Shown here: positions 55,271 to 64,000 of the stretch, one piece after another
How positions within the stretch are numbered: position 1 is the stretch's first letter
Layout of the letters: each line of letters starts with the position of its first letter
Assembly: GCF_027580225.2 (NCBI RefSeq)
Contig: NC_073351.2
Coordinates: 6,552,501-6,616,500 of the forward strand
Length of the DNA: 64,000 nucleotides
Direction of reading: 5' to 3'
Origin: Misgurnus anguillicaudatus
Taxonomy: Eukaryota; Chordata; Actinopteri; Cypriniformes; Cobitidae
The notes under the pieces: generated by a model
Seen by the model: the letters and a program-made list of their open reading frames with translations, nothing else
The model's database searches: none
What the model was told of the DNA's origin: nothing
Position numbers and translations under genes: made by a program

Positions 55271-55580
55271 CTGAAAAAAACAAACATCACATACTTATCA
55301 CAATGTCCAAAAAATAAATGCAGCTGATTTATTTTTAAATGAAGACCATTCATAACCATTTTTACTTCTGTAGTGTGGCAGTTCTAAGTGATGTGGTTTG
55401 AATGGAAAAAGAGAAATGAGATATTATGCTGACTAGAAAAGTCCCTCTGTTCACAACCAATTTTTGCAAACCACATATAATTGAAAAATTTGAAGGACGT
55501 ACATGCCATCACAACTGTCCACAATATTTCATGCTGAATGACTAAATTGTGTACAGTTTTTATTGGCTACAGTGACATAC

Positions 55581-55716
55581 CTTTTACTATTTTCACTTTT
55601 TTTGGAGTCAGGGGCTATCGACTGGATTTTGTGATGGGATACTCCTGGCCTGTAAGACTGACTCCCCACGGGTTTTGGATACCCAGACTGCCATTGCCAC
55701 TCTTTAATGAATAAAG
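55581..55716 (-). CDS. Candidate internal exon, unknown gene
   Basis: On the - strand, an open stretch EWQWQSGYPKPVGSQSYRPG through KIQSIAPDSKKSENSK ends at a good donor (AAAAG|gtatgt). An upstream stop in the same frame limits it. Its phase does not match the 55140 exon directly, so a further exon would be needed. Confidence 0.25.
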
Positions 55717-55749
55717 ACTACCTAGTGCTGCTTCAGATTTTCTCCCAAA

Positions 55750-56395
55750 CTTCCTTTCACCAAAAAATAAGTAAAGAAAAACTTAAAATGGACACAGCAT
55801 TGAACTATACATGTGTATAGGCAATATATCAAGATGGCAGCCCATCTTGATATATTCAGGTGCATTGTAATCATTTTCAAGCATTTTTCCTATTTAGATA
55901 CAATTACTTAATTTTTCATTACCATCAACAAAATATTAGCTAGCGGCCTAGTAACACCTTAGAAACTGACCAATCATGAGACTATATGTCACTAAAATGT
56001 TTTACCAGTACAGTTTGTCTGTCTTGAGTAGCCTACTGTTTACGAACCATGCTAAGAAATTTGTGCATGGAATGGTGTGTAATCATACCAAACCAAACTG
56101 TAATAAAATAATGCTTCTGTGTTCTTCTTTTGTATTTTATTTTGTATTATATTACAATAGAAAATAGGTAGTTTGTATTCTAATGGTCTTTTTACACTCA
56201 TTGTGTCTTTTGGCCTACTGTTGGAAATTCACCTTTTTATATTGAATAAAATAGTTAAAAAAGGAAAATTACGTTATCTCAAACCACAGTAAGTATTGCT
56301 TCAGACTGTTGTAGACTGTTAGTACCAGACTGCTCCACTGTAGAGGACGTGTATTTATTAGAAAATGTTTTAACTTTTTTAACCCAATTTCATTA
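55750..56395. other. No recognised feature
   Basis: AT-rich sequence; the open frame at 55976-56167 shows no domain. Nothing supportable. Confidence 0.4.
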
Positions 56396-56403
56396 GTTCA
56401 GTG

Positions 56404-56937
56404 TAGTGATGGGATTTATGGCTCTTTGAGGGGATCCGGATCTTTGCGATCCGTTCCTTTTTTGCGATCTTGCTCTTTTTAAATATTTAGTCAGTTTTAA
56501 GAAGCAAGCTGGGGGCATCTCGCTTTATCCTGGAAATAATCACTTGGAGGAATGATATCAGATATCACACACCAATATCTGAGTTTGAATTATTCTGAAA
56601 TATGGATTATTACCTCATTCGTCATGTGTAGACTATATTTTATAGGGTTGCACAACATCCCTCTGCTTAGACAGTAACATCACTATTTTGGATTTACCTT
56701 TAGTACAAAGTGTGTGTTTGTGTAAAGCTATGTTGACTTATTTTATTCAAACAATACCTACTCACAAATAAACATCAAAAACAATTTCTGTGCAAAACAG
56801 CTTTTACTACAAACACTTTCACAAATTAGAATAAATAAAATGCAAATGTCTAAATTCAATCCACCGACTCGGGTCCCATCGTTCATGTTTATGAGCCGTT
56901 CAAAATAAACGGTCCGTTTGCGAACGTCACAACTCTA
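56404..56937. mobile_element. hAT element with perfect duplication
   Basis: Ends TAGTGATGGGATTTATGGCTC-type (left) and cgtcacaactcta (right) are flanked by identical GTTCAGTG at 56396-56403 and 56938-56945. Ttgcgatccg / cgaacg blocks recur inside. Non-coding. Confidence 0.87.
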
Positions 56938-56959
56938 GTTCAGTGTAAAAATGCATGTT

Positions 56960-57088
56960 TTACTTAAAGAGGTCTCTCTGATTTCACTGCATTCAGTGGG
57001 GTAAGAGGACACGGTTAGTAGTATTTTCTGCAGTTCAATGTTTAATGTTCTCAAGGCTGTTATTTCTGCCTTTTCAATCTCCTCCAGC
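56960..57088 (-). CDS. Candidate coiled-coil exon, unknown gene
   Basis: On the - strand, acceptor ttttctttgtag precedes LEEIEKAEITALRTLNIELQ, a heptad-like helix, then KILLTVSSYPTECSEIRE. The frame closes a little further on. It could belong with the 55140 and 55581 segments as parts of one transposon-derived or host gene. Confidence 0.3.
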
Positions 57089-57177
57089 CTACAAAGAAAA
57101 ATAAATAATTTTGACAGTGTCCACCTCAGTTAAACTGAGTCTAATACAAGCATGAACTTTACAGGTTTTGCAAACCA

Positions 57178-58140
57178 CACTGTAAGAATACCGTAAAATA
57201 ACGGGCACAATAAATTACAGACATTTTCCGTTATACAAAAATACGTTTTTTTCTGTAATTTTACATTACAATGTAAAATAAAAATCCGTTAAAAAACGGT
57301 AAAATTCCGGCAGCTGGTTTGCCGGAAAAATACCATAAAATAACGGGCACAATCAATTACAGACATTTTCCGGTAATTCAAAAATACAGTATTTTGATGT
57401 TACATTAATTTTCTATATTTTGAATGTTTTGCGTTCAATATGTACAATACGTTCAATAATGAACTTTACTTGAATATTGTGCAAGTTAAGTAAAAACCCT
57501 AAAAAGTGTAAACACTGCTGTAATTTGAATAAATCAGCCATAAATGCAAAATGTATTTCAAAAATGTATTAACCATCTCCAAAAATATACCAATAACATT
57601 TGTATAAAGATTGTAGGCAGTAGCAACAGTTTGTTAATTACTGTATAACAATTAAACATTCATTACAACTGCAACAATATTACAATTACAAATATTACAA
57701 TATAACAAATAATTGTTCATAACTGCAGTGCTGTTAAATTGAAAGAAATGTCTAAAAGTTAAAATTCAATTACATTTAAAACTACACCAATATACTGTAG
57801 TAGTTTGGTAAACAAGTAATTATTAATTTTTCCTTTAAAACTGAACAGTGAATAGAATAATTCATCATGACAACCGATGAAACATGAAATAATAGATGAA
57901 ACATGAAATAATAATTGGATAAAAACGTTTTACTCTATCCATTCAAAGTCTGCAATTTTGTTAATAAGTGAAAGAACCTTTGGACTCACTGACGGTTGCT
58001 TTTTTGATGAGGTCTTTACCACTTTTAATCCCTTATCGGGGTTCATCTTAAAAATGCATCTGTTGAATGGAAATAATTGTTAGTGATAAAACATGGACTG
58101 TAACATATGCTTTAAATATAAAAAAATTAAAGCAGAATAA
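57178..58140 (-). mobile_element. Truncated third CACTG-ended element C
   Basis: The terminus CACTGTAAGAATACCG starts at 57178. A block containing cgtaaaataacgggcacaat is present twice (57190 and 57331). Further in, on the - strand, is the last exon of a samd3-like gene. No second terminus is visible to the right, so the 5' part is lost. Confidence 0.55.
57930..58059 (-). pseudogene. Last exon of a second samd3-like transposon gene
   Basis: Acceptor ccattcaacag, then CIFKMNPDKGLKVVKTSSKK, PKVLSLINKIADFEWIE and stop. Length (130 nt), entry phase and residues parallel the last exon of element A's SAM gene (CIFRINPHKGTKVE..PRVLNLTSKIAAFDWGE). No other exon of this copy is seen in the window. 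Confidence 0.75.
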
Positions 58141-58256
58141 TAAGAATTTGCACATGACATGCTTATAGTAGACTTTTGCTACATAGAGATGTTTGTGAGA
58201 GGAGGATGTGTTTGAAACAGTATGAGAAGATTGTGATAGTGTAAGAATGTTGTAAG

Positions 58257-58258
<2 letters not shown>

Positions 58259-58315
<57 letters not shown>
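58259..58315. repeat. (GT)n microsatellite
   Basis: About 28 GT units with one gtat interruption near the end. It produces His-Thr frames on the - strand. Confidence 0.95.
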
Positions 58316-58318
<3 letters not shown>

Positions 58319-58620
58319 AAGCAGAGTGAGTGTAATTGAGAATGAGGATGTGTGTAACTGTGTGAATGTGAGAGTGAGTGTGTAGCTGTGTCTGAAATCG
58401 CTCCCTATCCACTATATAGTGCACTTTATCGGGTGTCGGCCATTTTGTAGTGGTGTCTGAAACCTGAGTGAACAACTTCATTCCCTACATTCATTCACTA
58501 CTTTTTACCCACAATGCACTCTGATTTTGAGGGTACATTCGATGTACACTCGTTCACTCATATTTCCCATGATGCAACGGGAGACGAACGCGTAACTTGA
58601 ATCAGCTGAAGGATACTAGT

Positions 58621-59383
58621 CCCTTTCACACATACAGTCTTTACTGGTAATTTACTGGTAAATTGCCGATAACATGTCATGTGTGAACAGAACCTTTCCG
58701 GTAAATCAGTGCTCCCAATTTACCAGTAAGACAGGTTGTAAGATTACCAGTAATTTAACGGTCAGCGCTGTGTGTGAAAGAAAAATATAGCATTACCGGC
58801 ATTTAGATGACGTCAGACCGTGCTGACAGCTTCAGACCAATCATAATGTTTTAATACAGGTGACGCGTTTACCCCCGCACTGTTTTACGGACGTTTCCAC
58901 ACACACGCTGCTTGAAAGTCGAGCACACCTGAAGTTTACGTCCACATTTCTTCACCAAAGTTGTTTAAAACAGCTTGCCGAATTGCCGACGTCCTTAGCA
59001 CGCTCTCTGTGAAGCCTAAAGTGCAAACAGTATTGTTGTTTAAAATGCATTTTCGGTTTGACGTCGGCTCATGTAATGTTGTTTGGTCATGAGCAACTTC
59101 GCGACTGTCAGAGTTTACCACAGACGTAAAAACAACAAAATACGGACCGTGGATATGAACGACGTGGATTGTTTACAAATACAACACTTAGCTCAACGTG
59201 CGCCACAGGTACTTCCGCTTTCTCAACGAATTTACAGATATTTTGATACTGATGTGTGAATGATGTCTTACTGGTAAAAAGACGGAATGTCACTGCATGT
59301 GTGAACAGCACATTTTTGTATTTACTGGTAAATTCATTCTGGTAAATTCATGGTAATTTACCAGAATTACTGTGTGAAAGAGG
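58621..59383. mobile_element. TIR element with CCTTTCACACA ends
   Basis: Left ccctttcacacatacagt and right actgtgtgaaagaggc are inverted. Ttactggtaaat units recur many times near both ends in both orientations. The flanks show only a partial match (tactagt / tactgac). hAT-like by appearance. Confidence 0.6.
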
Positions 59384-60590
59384 CTACTGACAGTAAACAC
59401 CAAACATTTTCTTGTTGTCAGTTATTTTCTACTTTGTGAAAATAAACAAATTAAAAATAATTACGTTATCTTCTATTTAAAATCTTATACACATTTTTAT
59501 TAAACAATAAATAAACAGCAGTAAATAAATATTATAAGCAGTTGTTTGGCTCTCTTTATTATCAACTAATAGAATAAACATGACAAATGTGAAAAACAGT
59601 AAGAAAGTAAACTTTACCATTTCACAGCACACTCAATAAAGGCACACAGGTGTTTATGATGAATCTCTGCGACAGCTCTCTAAGGGGAATAGAATATACA
59701 GTTTGTACAGTATAAAATGCATTACGTCTATGAAATGTCCCCACAAGACATGGAAACCAGAATGTGTGTGTGTGTGTGTGTGTTTGTGTTTTTAATAAAC
59801 AGATGTTACAATGCCAAATGTCTTCATTGGACCTACTCTTTTATGCACTTTTAAATACAACGCATTCCATCAACATCTGTGACGGAGGAGTCATCACACA
59901 CAAGTTCTTACTCCAACAGGTTGCCCTCTTTTGTACATCCTGTTTATTTTCAGTCATCTTCATCATAGGAATATAATCCCCCAGACCAGCAAATGCAATA
60001 AACTGCTCTCTGGAGCAATGACTTTCATGAACCTGGACTTGCAGTGAAAGCATGCAGAAACCATGAAAAAACATCCATAATTATCTTTATGATTCTTACA
60101 TGTGTGTTGTACTGATTCATTTGACTATCCCCTGCTGTGTCAACTTGCATGTGGCTGACATCATTTAAAACTATCATGCAGGTACAGTGGTTGTTAAGCT
60201 AAGGAAAATAAACACTGTGTAACCTCAATAAAAAGGGTCAAATCTCTGTTGGTCTTAAAGTCATGTCAGTAATTTCTTCACATATCAGCCTATGAAACGT
60301 ATAATCTAGGTCAGGTGTAACAAATAATCATCTTTAAGCTTAACTGCTGTTTATTAGGCAGACTTTGTTTAGACTGAATGCAATAAAATGTTTACATTCG
60401 GTTAAGACATAATCAGTTGTTTACCATGATACTCACTAAGACAGCTACATTCACAAATGTTATGTGAATTTGTCCGTTTAAGCCAAAAGACGAACCTGGG
60501 CTTATTTAAACACTGTGCACTCGAGCTACCGGTGGATGAAGCGTTGTGCCGCGCACGATGCATCTGGTTTTCAAGTTCAAGGCTGTGAAT
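59384..60590. other. No recognised gene; GTGGGGACA fragment and GT repeat
   Basis: A reversed fragment of the GTGGGGACA family with a (GT)n tail is at about 59730-59783. An exon-like - strand stretch at 59860-60030 (REQFIAFAGLGDYIPMM) has an acceptor-like start but no recognised family. Confidence 0.35.
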
Positions 60591-60607
60591 CTAATCATTA
60601 TACGTAA

Positions 60608-60729
60608 GGGATAATGTAGAGGCAGCCGGTAGTTATCGGGAAATAAGCCCCGACAGTGTACGGAGGGTCTTGTATTACACTGAAGGGGCTTATTTACCCG
60701 ATAACTACCGGCTGCCTCTACATTATCCC
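60608..60729. repeat. 44-bp near-perfect inverted repeat (hairpin)
   Basis: Arms 60608-60651 and 60685-60729 (gggataatgtagaggcagcc and its complement at the outer ends) match with a single one-base bulge around a loop of about 33 bases. It directly borders the TIR element starting at 60732. Confidence 0.92.
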
Positions 60730-60731
60730 GC

Positions 60732-61312
60732 TTATTACACGGCTACTTGCCACATAAGAAAAAAAACTGGACATGAATATGAATTTGAAACATTTTATTG
60801 GCATATTTGTTTTAAATTAACATTTTTATCCTTCCGCGAAACTTTGCACAGATGCATAAAATGATCGTAATACCTTATTAAGATCCTCTGCTTCATACTT
60901 GTCTGTCTCCATTTTTCTCTTTTAGCCAGTCTTTGAGAAGTTTTAATGCCCATTCTGTATTTTTGTGTGTGTTGGCTTCGTAGCTGTCATGCTCTATTTT
61001 GTCAAGTTCAGTCTCAGTAAGCTCTCTGTGTCTTGTCGTTGTTCGTTCTTCTATCCACTGTTTAAATGTTTTGTTTTTTTCCGCACATGTTAAAATTAAT
61101 GTCAAAATGTTCCATTCTTAATTGTGGTTGTCCAGTGTTTGTCACAAGATAGCGCCAAACAGTAATCTTTGTTGGCGCGGAGGGATTTAAAACATACAAG
61201 TAGCACCGGCTATGCGTTATTACTTTGGAGCAGTTATTATTTGAAAAGAACGAACCTGCAAATGTCTCAACTGACCAATCAGAATCATGCATTCCAGAGA
61301 GCCGTGTAATAA
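60732..61312. mobile_element. TIR-bounded element containing a Crypton-like fragment
   Basis: Ends TTATTACACGGCT (60732-60744) and AGCCGTGTAATAA (61300-61312) are perfect 13-bp inverted repeats. The interior holds the frameshifted recombinase-type fragment on the - strand. Confidence 0.65.
60826..61105 (-). pseudogene. Crypton/KIAA1958-like recombinase N-terminal fragment, frameshifted
   Basis: On the - strand, FKQWIEERTTTRHRELTETE, then NTEWALKLLKDWLKEK. A one-base shift follows, then METDKYEAEDLNKVLRSFYA and a stop at 60826. This is the N-terminal (core-binding) region of the Crypton-derived tyrosine-recombinase family to which KIAA1958 belongs; the catalytic domain is absent. A possible first exon lies at 61425-61341 (MTNQITDRGETQKEDSC, donor gtaagt), though its phase does not fit the next acceptor I see. 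Confidence 0.6.
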
Positions 61313-61828
61313 AGCTGTATAATAGCGTTTGATTACTTACATCTTTCTTGCACTTCCACTGTCTGAGGAATCGCGCAGCTGTCCTCCTTTTGAGTTTCAC
61401 CTCTGTCTGTGATTTGATTCGTCATCTGGGAATAATTTGGACTTTATCTTACTTAATGGGGTGCAGCTCAGACCTGTTGGCATGAGACATCACACTACCA
61501 TGAGACCGATTTAAACGCATACTGAGTCATTTACTGTTGAAACGGTCTCGCGATGATAAGATGTCACATTCAGAATGGTCTGCACGGCGTCGGAAGAAGC
61601 TAAATGAGCGCTGAGCGTTGGGTTAAATAAGACAAGTGTCAGAAAATTACAGAGGTCCGTCAATAGTGAGTACGGCCATGCACATGAGTGAAAAAAATGC
61701 AGCAGAGAAGAATGTCTATTTTAGCGTGAGATTTATTTTTTGAGCGTGAGAGCGTGAGATTGAGGCTGAATGCGTGGCTGTCACACCAGATGCGTGAGAG
61801 TTGGCAACCATGATTATATAACAAATTT

Positions 61829-62500
61829 AGGGCTGTCCTCAACTAAGGATTTACATATTCGTATCAGAATTGTCGAATCTTTTCATAGTCAACCGATAGT
61901 CGAATCATCTATGTCTGTGTGCATGGGTTGGGAGGGGGTCAGACCAGGTACAAATCGATAACTTTTATTTTCTTTCACAAGCAGCACACATAAACAACTT
62001 TCTGATAAAGTAACCAAAACTGTCTCTCAAGTGATGAACGAAGACAAAACTTACAATGCATTTATATATTTTTAAGGTAAAATGTAAGGCAACATTTGTT
62101 TAATTATTCCTCATAACATTTTAAAGCCACGATCTACAGAACATCACACAAAAAAAACATTTTGATAACTAAACCTACAAATATAACAAAGGTGATCCTG
62201 CCTTGGAAACCTCGGCTAATTCAGTGTTTTTACTTAATTTGGAGATTAAGCGCATCAAAGCAGTCATGACAAAATAAAACGACAAATGAGAAATGACAAA
62301 TAATTTGTGATTGTTACTGCAAATTATAAAAACTAAACTTTATATACGCTTCATAAAAACACTGAAATTAATGATTTTATAGACACTATGCGTTATTATT
62401 TAGCACAGAAATACCATAATATTAAATCACAAGAAAGACAGTCGTGTCAGGCATAAATATAGGTTCGGTGCAGATATTTTCCGTTTCATCACTCTTACAT
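61829..62500. repeat. Decayed hAT relative of 5704-7640
   Basis: Starts near agggctgtcctcaactaagg. Blocks at 62072-62160 (aaaatgtaaggcaacat, ccacgatctacagaacatca) and 62191-62290 (gatcctgccttggaaacc) repeat sequences inside the intron 1 hAT element. The right end is not defined. Confidence 0.5.
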
Positions 62501-64000
62501 GCAAAACACCATATATTTTATGAATCTTCCACGAAATTCACCTTCGTCACAGTGTAACTGATGATAATGATAAAACTTGTATCAATGCAACCTGTTTTTA
62601 GCTTTGTCTTATAAATATAACTAGCTTGTTTGTTACCGAATCAAACAAAATATATTTTAAACATTACCAGTATCAATATGCTAGCATAATAGTGAGTACT
62701 AAAAGCTATCCTATTTGTTTATATTCATATTGATAAAGTTAGGTGTATTATTATTACATGTGATTCTGACATGATGTTACTACATGCACTGCGCTCCTTC
62801 CTCCCCGCTCGTCTCAGGTAAATGCTTCTCCCAGCAGAGCAGTCAGGGTTGCGTGTTCACGTGTTTTGGGGCGTGGCTTTAGAAGAAACCCAGAAGGGAG
62901 GGGGTGGAGTAAATAGAAATCGTGAAGATAGTCGTAAAAGGTCTACAGACCCTTGATTTTTATACTCTCTTTTTCAGAGTACTTACATTTTACTTATGTA
63001 TTGGTATTTAAAGACAGTTAAAATTTTTTGGAAAAAAGTGTTTTAGACACTTTTTATACTTAAACCTGCCTACTATGCCTTTAAATGGCATATTTTAAAA
63101 TGGCAAAGGCAGTCCATATTATCTGGTGTGATACAAAGGCCTGTTTAAACCATATGCATTTCATGGGTATTAAACCTAAGTTTACCATTTCTTCAACTTC
63201 TAACAGAACATGTTGCATTAAACAATTACAACAACAGAGATGTTGCATTAAACAATAACATATGATAAAAAACAAGCAAGCAAGGTGAAATCACACCTCA
63301 TTCATTCATAGACACTTTTACACAAATCAATTTTTTTCTGATTCGTGGCTCTGCCTTCTGTGAACACAGAACCAGCTAGATGTCTCAAATCTCACAAATC
63401 AAATTTGTCATTAACCCCTGTATCAATAATAGTCCCATGCCAACATTTCCTAATGTAACTTGTACCTCCCCCCTTTTCCCCGCTATGTAAACCTCTTTAA
63501 TACAGTTTTTCATACAGATGAATCATTAAACAATCAATTTAACCAAAATCTAACAGTCTGAATAGTAATTGTGAAGGAACAATGCTAAAACTAGATGGGT
63601 CTATGGCAGATAATTAATTGCACACAGATTTTATATTTTATTTTTATAGCATGTGTGACTTATATGTTGCATTAATAAGAGGCACAAAATACCACAAATA
63701 CTGTCACCTAACACGTCTGCAGTTGGATGAGCTTCAACAAAAACAGCATTATATATTAGGCTAATGTAGTTTCTATAATATCCATAAAGTAGTACATCAG
63801 TTTGACCAGTTACAGGGCTGGTGGGTGGGGACACTTGATCAGACACTGAAATAATTTTGCTAGTTTACTCATCACAACAAATGCAATGGTATTTATGTAA
63901 TTTAAATAAGGGAGGCTATCTATTGATAAAGGGGATGTTCAAAACCACCCCCTCCAAAAACGGCAAGCAAATCGAAAACACATGTCAATTAACAAATTAC
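62501..64000. other. No recognised feature to the window end
   Basis: AT-rich sequence with a duplicated gatgttgcattaaacaat unit near 63210-63255. The short open frames have no domain signatures. Confidence 0.4.

Noticed and set aside
58179..58481. Frame rich in His-Thr
   Set aside because: It is a translation of the GT microsatellite and flanking low-complexity sequence.
59841..60074. 77-codon - strand frame as a gene
   Set aside because: An acceptor-like start exists, but there is no recognised domain, no partner exon and no donor that fits.

Overview
This is a stretch of vertebrate nuclear DNA, most likely from a teleost fish and probably a cyprinid-type genome. That assignment is an inference from three things: AT-rich sequence, long introns packed with cut-and-paste DNA transposons (hAT, Tc1, PIF/Harbinger, TTAA-target and CACTA-type elements), and fish-type L2 LINEs, tRNA-derived SINEs and a Penelope-like retroelement. 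I see no prokaryotic features.

Left half (about 3.2-32.7 kb): one host gene on the + strand, a vwa7-like gene (von Willebrand factor A domain containing 7; fish also have close relatives called vwa10). I could assemble 16 coding exons with GT/AG borders and fully consistent phases, giving a predicted 1019-residue secreted or surface protein: signal peptide, Het-C-like N-terminal region with the DFYSHSNW motif, VWA domain with a DTTGS MIDAS-type motif, long beta-rich C-terminal region and a hydrophobic tail. Introns 1, 7, 9, 10, 14 and 15 are full of transposons, often nested. Intron 15 is about 14 kb and holds a Russian-doll stack: a Harbinger element with a decayed Myb-like gene, a TTAA-flanked element inside it, two decayed LINEs inside that, and a 1.5-kb TTAA element inside the first LINE.

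Middle (33.4-54.9 kb): two related CACTG-ended transposons lie only 163 bp apart, both flanked by TA. Element A (33418-45487) is about 12 kb and carries two genes. The first is a C2H2-zinc-finger plus DDE (tnp2/CACTA-like) transposase, split by a later hAT insertion whose removal restores the frame exactly. The second is a multi-exon SAM-domain gene of the type usually annotated in fish as a host gene resembling samd3. Element B (45651-54926) keeps both arms of A, but the coding interior is replaced by a Penelope-like element with a 755-codon open RT/GIY-YIG frame, and B has further insertions in its arms. A 130-nt terminal exon of the same SAM-gene family lies on the - strand at 57930-58059, beside a CACTGTAA terminus, and marks a third, truncated relative.

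Right end (54.9-64 kb): no complete gene is recognised. There are a few exon-like - strand segments, an hAT element with perfect 8-bp duplications, a terminal-inverted-repeat element enclosing a frameshifted Crypton/KIAA1958-like fragment next to a 44-bp hairpin, microsatellites and decayed repeats.

Most of the biology here is transposon on transposon. The strongest candidate for something under-described is the two-gene CACTA-like element pairing a zinc-finger DDE transposase with a SAM-domain second protein.
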